64,000 bases of DNA from an uncultured Gemmatimonadota bacterium. Its GTDB lineage: Bacteria > Gemmatimonadota > Gemmatimonadetes > Gemmatimonadales > Gemmatimonadaceae. A model generated the notes under the pieces. The model saw only the letters and a list, made by a program, of their open reading frames with translations, was not told the origin of the DNA and did not search any database. Made by a program: the position numbers and the translations under genes. Location: assembly GCA_903910555.1 (NCBI GenBank), contig CAIVZZ010000003.1, positions 124,001-188,000 on the forward strand, read 5' to 3'. Positions 26,874-34,412 of this stretch are shown here, piece by piece (position 1 is the first letter of the stretch; every line of letters begins with the position of its first letter).

Positions 26874-28141
26874 CGTGAGACGCGCGCCGCGCGAGGATCG
26901 GTGATCTTGCCCGTAGCCGCGGACGCGCCGCACGCCGCCGGAGAGGCCAGATAGATCGACGCCGATGCGTTCCCCATCCGCGACTTGAAGTTCCGGTTCG
27001 CGGTGGAGAGTACGTTCACGCCGTCGGTTGGAATCACTCCACTCGTGCCGCAGCAGGCGCCGCAGCCGACGGTTGTGATCTTCGCGCCGAGCGATTCGAA
27101 TGCTTCGAGCGTCCCATCAGCACGAAGAATCTCGTCTACCTCTCGCGAGGCGGGCGTGACAACCAGCTGCACGCCCTCGGCCACTGTGCCGCCAGCGCGA
27201 TAGAGCGCGGCGAGCGCTTCGTGAAAATCGCGGACGCGTCCGCCCGTGCATGTTCCAAGGAATACCATTTGGATCGGCGTGCCGGCGGCCTCTTCAATCG
27301 GCACGACGTTGTCCGGTGCGTGCGGCAGCGCCACGCGCGGCGACAGGCGTGAAATATCGAGCGTGATTTCGCGTGCGTACACCGCGTGCATATCGGCGGT
27401 GACCGGCGCGTCGAGTCCGACTTTGCGTCCGGCGAGATATTCGTTCGTCGCGCCATCCGACGGAAAAATCGCCGCCTTTGCATCCATCTCGACGCCGAGG
27501 TTGCAGATCACCATCCGTTCTTCGAGTGCGAACGCACTGAGCGCGGAGCCGTGGAACTCGAGTGTCTTGTAGTTCGCGCCTTCAGGGCCGATCGCCTTCA
27601 CTAGTGCGAGCGCGACATCCTTCGCGCTGAGAAACGCGGTGCGCGTTCCAGTCAACGTGACCTTGATCGACTCGGGGACGCGCAGCCATACCTGGCCGGT
27701 GATCATCGCTGCGGCGAGATCCGACGATCCCACGCCGGTCGCAAACAAATTCAGCGCGCCGGCGGTAACCGTGTGGCTGTCCGCACCAATGATCAGCGAG
27801 CCCGGGAGCGCGCTCCCCCGCTCGGCGAGCAGCTGAAAACTGATCCCCTCGCCTACATCGCAAAGTTCGGCGCCGTACTTTTTCGCGAACACGCGAACGC
27901 GCTCGTGCAGCGCTTCGGTCTTGGCCGAGGCCGCGGGCGAATAGTGATCGAACGCGAACATGACCCGCGACGCATCGAACAGGCGCTGGCCGCCCATCTT
28001 CTCGAAATAGTCGATCGCCATCGGGCTCGATGCGTCTGTGCCGAGCACATGATCGACCGTGCACATCGCGATCTCGCCGGCGTGGACTTCACGTCCGGCT
28101 TTTGCGGAGAGAATCTTCTCGCTGATCGTACGGGCGGTCAC
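26870..28141 (-). CDS. Aconitase-family hydro-lyase, large subunit (LeuC/HacA-like)
   Basis: 423 residues starting at GTG 28141, which overlaps the symporter stop (GTGA). The 4Fe-4S cluster cysteines are C298 (GTCTGGR), C360 and C363 (GCGACCG). Substrate loops MCTVDHVLGTD, GADSHTVTAGALNLFATGVGSSDLA and VVTPASREV are as in isopropylmalate/homoaconitate dehydratases. It needs the small subunit encoded next. The family covers IPM, homoaconitate, citramalate/mesaconate and dimethylmalate hydro-lyases; the sequence alone does not settle the substrate. The wider open frame upstream (to 28927) is only a shadow of the symporter gene. Confidence 0.93.
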   Translation of the reverse strand: MTARTISEKILSAKAGREVHAGEIAMCTVDHVLGTDASSPMAIDYFEKMGGQRLFDASRVMFAFDHYSPAASAKTEALHERVRVFAKKYGAELCDVGEGISFQLLAERGSALPGSLIIGADSHTVTAGALNLFATGVGSSDLAAAMITGQVWLRVPESIKVTLTGTRTAFLSAKDVALALVKAIGPEGANYKTLEFHGSALSAFALEERMVICNLGVEMDAKAAIFPSDGATNEYLAGRKVGLDAPVTADMHAVYAREITLDISRLSPRVALPHAPDNVVPIEEAAGTPIQMVFLGTCTGGRVRDFHEALAALYRAGGTVAEGVQLVVTPASREVDEILRADGTLEAFESLGAKITTVGCGACCGTSGVIPTDGVNVLSTANRNFKSRMGNASASIYLASPAACGASAATGKITDPRAARVSR

Positions 28142-29421
28142 GCCGGCTGCTCGCTGCGCCCGGTCATTGCACCGATTTCGCTGCGCGAAATCCAGGCGGC
28201 ACCAACGAGATTTGCGAGCGTGTTGACCATCGAGCGGATCATGTCGAGCGGGCGATCGACTGCAACGACGAGCGCGATCGCAGCTTCGGAGTGCGCGCCG
28301 AGTCCGATGGCGTTCAGCACGATGAGCGTCGTGACCAGTGAACTGCCGGGCACGCCCGCTCCTGAAAACGCTGCGACAGTTGAGACGAGCACGATGGTCA
28401 GCAGCGTCCCCGGCCCGAGCGGGACGCCGTACAGGTTTGCGATGAACACCGCGGTCGCGGCCTTGTAGACCGCGGCGCCGTTCTTGTTGAGTGTCACGCC
28501 CGTTGGAAGAACGAAGCTCGCGACTTCGTTCGAGATTCCAAGGCGATCCCGCGCGGCTTCGATGCTCACCGGCAGCGCAACACTCGATGACGCCGTTGAG
28601 AACGCGAGCATGAGGACGTCGCCCGTCTTCCGCAGAAAGTCGGAAACGCTGAGCCGCGCGCCAAAGCGAAGTGCCGGAACGAGAGTGACGAGCACATGCA
28701 CGGCAGTCGCCGCGACCACCACCGCGCAGTAGGGCGCGAGACTGCGCAGCAGGTCCAATCCGGACTTCGCAACGGTTGCGGCGATCAAAAGAAACACCGC
28801 GGCCGGCGCGAGCGTCATCAGCCAGCGAATCACCACCATCGAGAGTTCGTTGACGCCATTGAAGAAACCCACCACCGCGCGCTTGCCGTCGGTTTGGATG
28901 GCCGTTGCCGCCGCACCAAAAATGCAAACTGCAACAATCAGCGGCAGCAGTTCGCCCGTCGATGCAGCGGCGAACGGATTCGACGGGATCATCGCGAGCA
29001 GCGTCTGCGTCAGCGTGGGCGCCGTGACCTGCGCCGCCGCGGTGCCGTGCTGTTCGAATTGTGTGGTGAGCGAATCGCGTGTTGCGGCATCCAGGCCTTC
29101 GCCGAGCCGTGCCATAAGCGCGGCGGCCAGCCCGATCGTCGCGGCGATCAGCGTCGATCCAAGAAACCAGGCGAGTGTTTTGCCGCCGATTCGTCCCAGC
29201 CGCCGCACGTCGCCAAGCGATGCGACTCCAACAAAGAGGCTCGCGACGATCAGCGGCACGATCGTCATCGTCAGCAGACGGATGAACATGATGCCGAGCG
29301 GTTCCAGCGTCAGCACGGCGCGCTGCAATGCGCCGAGCTCCGGCATCCGTGCAATAATCCCGACGATGATTCCCGCGACGAGACCTGTGAAGATCTTCGT
29401 TTGCAGGTTAATCCCTGTCAT
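28138..29421 (-). CDS. Dicarboxylate/amino-acid:cation symporter (DAACS) with altered NMDGT motif
   Basis: A 427-residue GltPh/DctA-type carrier with 8 helices and two hairpins. HP1 carries the serine motif STASSSVALP; HP2 has GAGVPGSSLV. Helix 8 keeps VDRPLDMIRSMVN, including the Arg that pairs with an acidic side chain in aspartate transporters. The helix 7 motif, NMDGT in nearly all relatives, reads N312-K313-N314-G315-A316 (28474-28488). These positions hold sodium and substrate in GltPh, so coupling may differ. It should import an acidic substrate for the enzymes of this operon. Start and stop both overlap the neighbouring genes by 4 nt. Confidence 0.93.
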   Translation of the reverse strand: MTGINLQTKIFTGLVAGIIVGIIARMPELGALQRAVLTLEPLGIMFIRLLTMTIVPLIVASLFVGVASLGDVRRLGRIGGKTLAWFLGSTLIAATIGLAAALMARLGEGLDAATRDSLTTQFEQHGTAAAQVTAPTLTQTLLAMIPSNPFAAASTGELLPLIVAVCIFGAAATAIQTDGKRAVVGFFNGVNELSMVVIRWLMTLAPAAVFLLIAATVAKSGLDLLRSLAPYCAVVVAATAVHVLVTLVPALRFGARLSVSDFLRKTGDVLMLAFSTASSSVALPVSIEAARDRLGISNEVASFVLPTGVTLNKNGAAVYKAATAVFIANLYGVPLGPGTLLTIVLVSTVAAFSGAGVPGSSLVTTLIVLNAIGLGAHSEAAIALVVAVDRPLDMIRSMVNTLANLVGAAWISRSEIGAMTGRSEQPA

Positions 29422-30536
29422 CGCGCGACCCGCAGCTCAGCGAGTGTTTCTGCGAGCGCCACGAGCGTGCGATCCACATCTGCCATGCGGATGTCACCCA
29501 TATGACCGATTCGGAACGATGTGTCCGCGTATTTTCCGAGTCCGCCTGCGGTGAGCACACCGCGCACGCGCATCCCGTTGCGCAATTCTTTCGGCGCGAC
29601 GCCTGCGGGCGCGGCGATAGCCGTTAGCGTCGTCGAAAACGATCCGAAGTTTGGACACTGCAGTGCGAGGCCGAGTTCGGCGGCACCGTTGCGTGCGCGT
29701 TCCGCCATTTGAGCGTGCCGCTGATACACCCGCTCGAGTCCCTCTTCGTGCATCAGCCGGAGCGCCTCGGCGATCTGCAACACGATATCCACCGGCGGCG
29801 TGCCGGGCGTCTCGGGGCATTCTTTCGAAATCTCTTTTTGTATCGCGGCGAAGTCCCAATAGTTGCGGGGCAGTTTCGCGCGGGATGTGGCTGTCCACGC
29901 GCGATCGCTCAGCGCGACGAACGACAGTCCCGGACTCGACATGAGGCACTTCTGGCTCGCGGTCGCGGCGAAATCGACGCCCCATGAATCAAATGCAAAC
30001 GGCATCCCGCCGATCGACGAGACGCCGTCAACGAGCACGAGCACATCGGGCCGCACCGCGCGGATCGTGCGCGCGACGGTCGCGATGTCGTTCGATACGC
30101 CCGTTGAGGTATCGGAGTAGGTGAGCGCGACGGCGCAGATCTTTGGATGAGTTTCCAGCGCGCGCGCGACATCCATCACGTCCACTTCGCGCGTCCAATC
30201 GGTGCAGATGCGATGCACGATGATGCCGTACGATTCCGCGAACCCCGCCCACATTTCGCCGAACTTTCCGTTGCAACAGACTGCGATCTCGTCGCCAATC
30301 GAAAGGAAATTGCAGATTGCCGCCTCGAGTGCGCCGCGTCCTGTTGTATGCACCGGAAGAACGGGCGCCTCCGTGCCGAACACCGGTTTCAGTAATTCGA
30401 CGACAGTCGCGAGCTCCGCTGAAAACTCGCGCGTGCGATGGTGGATCATCGGGCGTGCGCCCGCGCGAAGTACGCGCTCAGGGACTCGCGTGGGGCCAGG
30501 CGTCATCAGCAGCAACGGCGCCGCAGCTGATGTCAC
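29418..30536 (-). CDS. Class V PLP aminotransferase (alanine-glyoxylate/AEP transaminase-like)
   Basis: A 372-residue fold-type I enzyme. Motifs: LLLMTPGPTRVPERVL at the N-terminus, TTGRGALEAAI for cofactor phosphate binding, LVDGVSSIGG with the Asp that contacts the pyridine nitrogen, and TASQKCLMSSPGLSF with the Schiff-base lysine. C-terminal TSFRIGHMGDIR contains the carboxylate-binding arginine. Relatives use alanine, serine, 2-aminoethylphosphonate or ureidoglycine as donors with glyoxylate or pyruvate as acceptors. In this operon it could remove the amino group of the imported acid. It overlaps both neighbours by 4 nt. Confidence 0.93.
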   Translation of the reverse strand: MTSAAAPLLLMTPGPTRVPERVLRAGARPMIHHRTREFSAELATVVELLKPVFGTEAPVLPVHTTGRGALEAAICNFLSIGDEIAVCCNGKFGEMWAGFAESYGIIVHRICTDWTREVDVMDVARALETHPKICAVALTYSDTSTGVSNDIATVARTIRAVRPDVLVLVDGVSSIGGMPFAFDSWGVDFAATASQKCLMSSPGLSFVALSDRAWTATSRAKLPRNYWDFAAIQKEISKECPETPGTPPVDIVLQIAEALRLMHEEGLERVYQRHAQMAERARNGAAELGLALQCPNFGSFSTTLTAIAAPAGVAPKELRNGMRVRGVLTAGGLGKYADTSFRIGHMGDIRMADVDRTLVALAETLAELRVAR

Positions 30537-31213
30537 TCGATCACTCCCTTCTTGCGCAGCGTCTCGTCGATCTCGGCTTTAAAAATCTGCCCCGAGTCGA
30601 TTTCCGCGACGCGCTTCGACTCGCGGTTCATCAGTTCCACGACGCGCGCGAGCACTTCGGCGGCGCTGTCTCGCGGCACCACGGCGATGCCATCGGCGTC
30701 GCCAACGATGATATCGCCCGGCGAGACTACGGTGCCGCCGCAGCTGATCGGAACGTTGATCTCACCCGGCCCGTCTTTGTCGCAGCTCCCGGGGCACACG
30801 GTGCGACTGTATGCGGGAAATCCGAGCCGCTTGATTCCCTCGACATCTCGAACGGCGCCGTCGACGATGATGCCGCCGAGTTTCGCGGCGGTGGCCGTGT
30901 GGCACATGAGCTCGCCGAACACTGCGCTGGTTGTATTGCCGCATGTACTGACGACGACGATGTCGCCGGGCTTTGCCACCTGCAGCGCCTTGTGCACCAT
31001 GAGATTGTCAGCGGGGCGACATTGCACCGTGACCGCGAGTCCGCACATCGCGAGTCCGCTGCGCGATTGCATTCCCGGGTCCATGAATCCGAAGCGTCCC
31101 ATCGCGTCGGCAACATTCGAACTGGCGAGCCCGCGAAAGCGCTCGAGGAGATCGGCGCTGATGCGCGATGGAGCGGGGAGGACGCGGAATCCAGGCTGGC
31201 CTGCGGCGGGCAT
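30533..31213 (-). CDS. RraA-like aldolase/decarboxylase family protein
   Basis: About 226 residues of the RraA / 4-hydroxy-4-methyl-2-oxoglutarate (HMG) aldolase fold. Key motif: GGIIVDGAVRDVEGIKRLGF, with the Arg and Asp that bind pyruvate enolate and metal in LigK/HMG aldolases. SSNVADAMGRFGFMDPGM and VSPGDIIVGDADGIAVVP are also typical. The true start is ATG 31213, preceded by AGGAGA; the frame stays open to 31396 only because it reads through repeats. As the first gene of the operon it is nearest the promoter. It may split a 4-hydroxy-2-oxoacid to pyruvate; RraA-type RNase regulation is unlikely here. Confidence 0.9.
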   Translation of the reverse strand: MPAAGQPGFRVLPAPSRISADLLERFRGLASSNVADAMGRFGFMDPGMQSRSGLAMCGLAVTVQCRPADNLMVHKALQVAKPGDIVVVSTCGNTTSAVFGELMCHTATAAKLGGIIVDGAVRDVEGIKRLGFPAYSRTVCPGSCDKDGPGEINVPISCGGTVVSPGDIIVGDADGIAVVPRDSAAEVLARVVELMNRESKRVAEIDSGQIFKAEIDETLRKKGVIE

Positions 31214-31272
31214 CTTCGAATATCTCCTGAGCGGTGAGCGACGCCGAAAGTTACGAGGTTCTCCGGCGACGG

Positions 31273-31423
31273 GCGATGGGACAAACGGGGACGAGCGAAG
31301 CATGAGGTGCGATGGGACAAACAGGGACGAGCGAAGCATGAGGGGCGAATTGGCGAAGGGCGATGGGAGTTGAGTCCCGTCGCCCTTCGCTCTCATCGCC
31401 CCTCATGCTTCGCCCGTCCCCGT
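31273..31423. repeat. Tandem and inverted copies of the dispersed repeat, 5' border of the operon
   Basis: Two 36-bp tandem units (31273-31308, 31309-31344) differ at 2 positions. The second continues into a 48-nt arm (31321-31368) that pairs with 31375-31423 across a 6-nt loop, with a few mismatches and one indel. On RNA this would be a very stable hairpin. The arm is nearly the same as 25347-25392. It lies 59 nt upstream of the RraA-like start and 17 nt from the stop of the YXWGXW gene, so it also caps the 3' end of neither strand's coding sequence. Confidence 0.85.
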
Positions 31424-31440
31424 ACGTCTCCTCGCTGCAG

Positions 31441-31779
31441 TTAGCGCCAGCGGCCTTCGACGTGGTACCAACCATGGCTGTCATGCTCCCAATGATCAGC
31501 CACCCACTCGCGCCGTCCCTCGGCCGGACGTTCCCAGCGCCCCGAGACCCAGGCGAAATCGGATCCCTGCCAACCCCAGTAGCCCTTGATCCAGACGTAG
31601 CCGACGCCGGGCGACGCTGAAACGACTTCTACTCGTTCAGCGGGTGGTTCGCGCGAGATGTATGTGACGCCGAGACGCGGGCGTCCGTACACCGCACAAC
31701 CCGTGACCGGCGCAGCGAGCGCGGCCAGCACGAGCATCGTACCAAATTTACCAAGTTTCCTTGTCATCGTCATGGTCAT
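31441..31779 (-). CDS. YXWGXW-repeat lipoprotein
   Basis: A 112-residue protein with a lipoprotein signal (LAALAAPVTGCAVYG). The body has Trp-rich repeats: YVWIKGYWGWQGSDFAWVSG, then WERPAEGRREW and WYHVEGRW. This is the YXWGXW/BcpO-related repeat of small envelope lipoproteins of unknown role. It is alone; the repeat cluster borders its 3' end. Confidence 0.85.
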   Translation of the reverse strand: MTMTMTRKLGKFGTMLVLAALAAPVTGCAVYGRPRLGVTYISREPPAERVEVVSASPGVGYVWIKGYWGWQGSDFAWVSGRWERPAEGRREWVADHWEHDSHGWYHVEGRWR

Positions 31780-31882
31780 CTCCGGTGAGGTTCTCTTACG
31801 CCTTCGAGCGATCCTACACCGGTTTCAAAAAAAGTTGCCACGCGAAAAAATGCTTCGTGACACGCGTCACGATTATGGTGTT

Positions 31883-32911
31883 CTATGCTTTGCGCTGCAC
31901 TCCGGTGCGCACGGTTTCTGGAAACACGTAGCCGCGAATTCCGTGCGGCCGATACGGCGCTTCCAAGGCGGCGCACTCTTCGTCCGTGAGATTCAGTCCT
32001 ACTGCTTTCAGTGCGGTGTCGAGATGTTCCGGCTTCGTCGCGCCAATAATCGGCGCGGCAACTCCGGGCCGCCCCATCAGCCATGCGAGTGCAACTTCCG
32101 CCATCGACACTCCGCGTGCACTCGCAACGCGCGCTACTGCATCGACGACATTCCAATCATCCGGGCTGTCGTACAATGCCTCTGTGTATTTGTCGTTTCC
32201 GGCGCGCGCAGTTCCGGCGTCAACAATCTTCGCCGTTGCGGGTCGCGGCCTGGCGAGCAGGCCGCGTGCGAGCGGACTCCATGGCACGAGACCGACCCCG
32301 CCGTCGAGGCAGAGCGGAATCATCTCACGCTCTTCTTCGCGGTACATGAGGTTGTAGTGATTCTGCATGCCGACGAATTTCGCCCAGCCGTTTTTCTCTG
32401 ACGTCGAAAGTGCCTGCGCCATCCGCCAAGCCGGACCCGAGCTGGCGCCGATGTAGCGCACTTTCCCCCACCGCACGAGATCGTTGAGCGCCTCGAGCGT
32501 TTCGTCGATCGGCGTCTTTTCATCAAAGCGATGGATCCAGTAGAGATCGATCACATCGACGCCGAGTCGCTTGAGGCTCGCTTCGCACGCCTGCACGACA
32601 TGCTTGCGCGACAGGCCGCCCATGTTCGGACCGGACGTCATCGCGAAGTTCAATTTTGTCGCGAGGACTATTTCCTCGCGATTCGCGTATTCCTTGAGCG
32701 CGCGGCCGGTGACTTCTTCGCTGGCGCCGAGCGAGTACATGTCGGCGGTGTCGAAAAAGTTGATTCCGGATTCGACCGCTTTGCGGAAGAACGGTTTCGC
32801 GGCGGGTTCGTCGAGGACCCAGGGGCGCCACTTGGAGCTGCCGAAGCTCATGCAGCCCAGGGCGAGGCGCGAGACGGTGAGGCCGGTGCGGCCTAGCTGA
32901 GTGTATTCCAT
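31883..32911 (-). CDS. Aldo/keto reductase
   Basis: A 342-residue NADPH-dependent TIM-barrel enzyme of the AKR11/YdhF-like group. Motifs: MEYTQLGRTGLTVSRLALG, GINFFDTADMYSLGASEEV with the catalytic Asp and Tyr, LATKLNF with the Lys, LYWIHRFD with the His replaced in context by WIHR, and the C-terminal PIIGATKPEHLD for cofactor binding. Cytosolic carbonyl reduction; substrate unknown. It is separate from the upstream and downstream genes by ~60-100 nt. Confidence 0.95.
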   Translation of the reverse strand: MEYTQLGRTGLTVSRLALGCMSFGSSKWRPWVLDEPAAKPFFRKAVESGINFFDTADMYSLGASEEVTGRALKEYANREEIVLATKLNFAMTSGPNMGGLSRKHVVQACEASLKRLGVDVIDLYWIHRFDEKTPIDETLEALNDLVRWGKVRYIGASSGPAWRMAQALSTSEKNGWAKFVGMQNHYNLMYREEEREMIPLCLDGGVGLVPWSPLARGLLARPRPATAKIVDAGTARAGNDKYTEALYDSPDDWNVVDAVARVASARGVSMAEVALAWLMGRPGVAAPIIGATKPEHLDTALKAVGLNLTDEECAALEAPYRPHGIRGYVFPETVRTGVQRKA

Positions 32912-32972
32912 GAACGGATATTAGCGCGAGATTCCCGGCTTCGCCCCATCGAAGACGATAGCAGCCGGGGGA

Positions 32973-34229
32973 CTAGTGAACGGTCGCGCGTTCGAGGCGC
33001 GTGATTGATCCGTCAACGACTCCCATGTAGACCGTCCCGCCCGGTCCGAACCCCGCAATTACGCGTCCCGGCGGGACGAGCACGCGATCGACGAGCGTGC
33101 CTTTGTTGTCGATCACATCGTACTCCGCCGCACCGTTGACGATCTTGCTGGTGCGGATCCAGAGATTCCCGTCTGCGTCGCCTCTTGCGGCGCCCTGGCG
33201 GAACGCCGGCCGGTAGTCGGGAATCTCGTCGGCGTCTACGAGCGCCACCGGAGGCGCTGCTGCTTGTACTGTCGGCGACGCACCGCGGGCCGACGATGCG
33301 GACGTACCAGCCGCAGCCGCGCGCACCGCCAGTCTTGCAGCAACCACTTTTTCCAATTCGGTGCGCGTCGAATCGAGAATCGCTCTCTTGTCGTCGTCGG
33401 TGAGGCGCTGCCACTCGAACGGAAGTTTCGGCCCCGATGTCAGCTTGTCGGTGCCGTCGATGAAATCCACGCGATATTCGCGACCGCGCACAATCGCGAT
33501 GGTGCCGTCGGAGAGCAGCGCCCAGTCATCAGTCCACGGGACTGGGTTCACGACCGAGCTCGCCCCAGTCCCCGTATGGTCTCCAATCTGAATGGTGAAG
33601 AGCGAGAACCGGATCTTCGGAATCCCGAACGTGACGACGGTGTCGAGTTTCCGGCTTGCGAGATCGACGCGCACGACCAGCGCAGAATCGGGCAGCGGTG
33701 GCGGCGTTGGGAGAGAACCATCGGCTGGCGGTGGTCTCCGCTGCGCGCGAATTCCTATACGGTACACAAGCCGTCCCTGTGAATCGAATCCCGGCGTGCC
33801 GAACGGCCCTCCAATGAGATTTTGGATGTCGCTCGGCCGCGGCGCCGCCAACGTGCGCCTGATTGCACCGTTCGCATCGATCATCAGCATGGATAGGGAA
33901 GCGGGATCTACGAACAGCGTTGAGTCGCCGCGATAGGCAATCAGTCCGCCCAGGCGCGAACCGTACGCGTTTGCAGTGGTTCCCGTGGAATCAGCGATGA
34001 CGGTGACGACCTTCAGCGTCGAATCGAACAGCAGCACCCGACGGCCGGTCACGTCGTTCACGATCAGCCGGCCGCCGGGCAACCCGCGCACCTGCGACAC
34101 GCTCGCGAGCGCCTCAGTCGACGTCGCGCGCACGCGTCCAAGCGGGCGCGGCGTCGGCGGCGTTTGCGCTGCGGCGATCGATACGAAAACGACCGTCGCG
34201 AATAGTCCGGGTCTCAGCATGTTGCTCAT
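32973..34229 (-). CDS. Exported beta-propeller-like hypothetical protein
   Basis: The preferred start ATG 34229 gives a short signal peptide (MSNMLRPGLFATVVFVSIAAAQT). The ~395 residue body shows blade-like patterns (VRGLPGGRLIVNDVTGRRVLLFD, GFDSQGRLVYRIGIRAQ, WALLSDGTIAIVRGREYRVDFID), similar to 6-bladed NHL-type proteins common in Gemmatimonadota. An Ala/Ser-rich linker is at ~residues 310-335. There are no catalytic motifs I can name. It is divergent from the sortilin-like gene with a 183-nt AT-richer gap that probably holds both promoters. Confidence 0.75.
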   Translation of the reverse strand: MSNMLRPGLFATVVFVSIAAAQTPPTPRPLGRVRATSTEALASVSQVRGLPGGRLIVNDVTGRRVLLFDSTLKVVTVIADSTGTTANAYGSRLGGLIAYRGDSTLFVDPASLSMLMIDANGAIRRTLAAPRPSDIQNLIGGPFGTPGFDSQGRLVYRIGIRAQRRPPPADGSLPTPPPLPDSALVVRVDLASRKLDTVVTFGIPKIRFSLFTIQIGDHTGTGASSVVNPVPWTDDWALLSDGTIAIVRGREYRVDFIDGTDKLTSGPKLPFEWQRLTDDDKRAILDSTRTELEKVVAARLAVRAAAAGTSASSARGASPTVQAAAPPVALVDADEIPDYRPAFRQGAARGDADGNLWIRTSKIVNGAAEYDVIDNKGTLVDRVLVPPGRVIAGFGPGGTVYMGVVDGSITRLERATVH

Positions 34230-34412
34230 GCTCTCAGTTATGGAATCGTCCTCGTCGACGCGACCGCCTTCGTGAGACGATACAAGAAGTCCTGCCCGTC
34301 GTAAAAGCTCTATGACAACTACATGACAGGTCAACACTCTTTAACATAGTATCGTAGAGATTCATTCACCGAATGCAGTGGTAAGAACCACACCCCCCTC
34401 GGCTGACAAGGT

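Noticed and set aside
28142-28927. N-terminal extension of the aconitase large subunit
   Set aside because: It is antisense-like reading in another frame of the symporter gene; GTG 28141 gives the normal family start.
30533-31396. Longer N-terminus for the RraA-like protein
   Set aside because: The extra 61 residues are a translation of the repeat units; ATG 31213 has AGGAGA upstream and fits the family length.
33780-33800. tRNA-like GAATCGAATCCC word
   Set aside because: It lies inside a coding region and no cloverleaf surrounds it.
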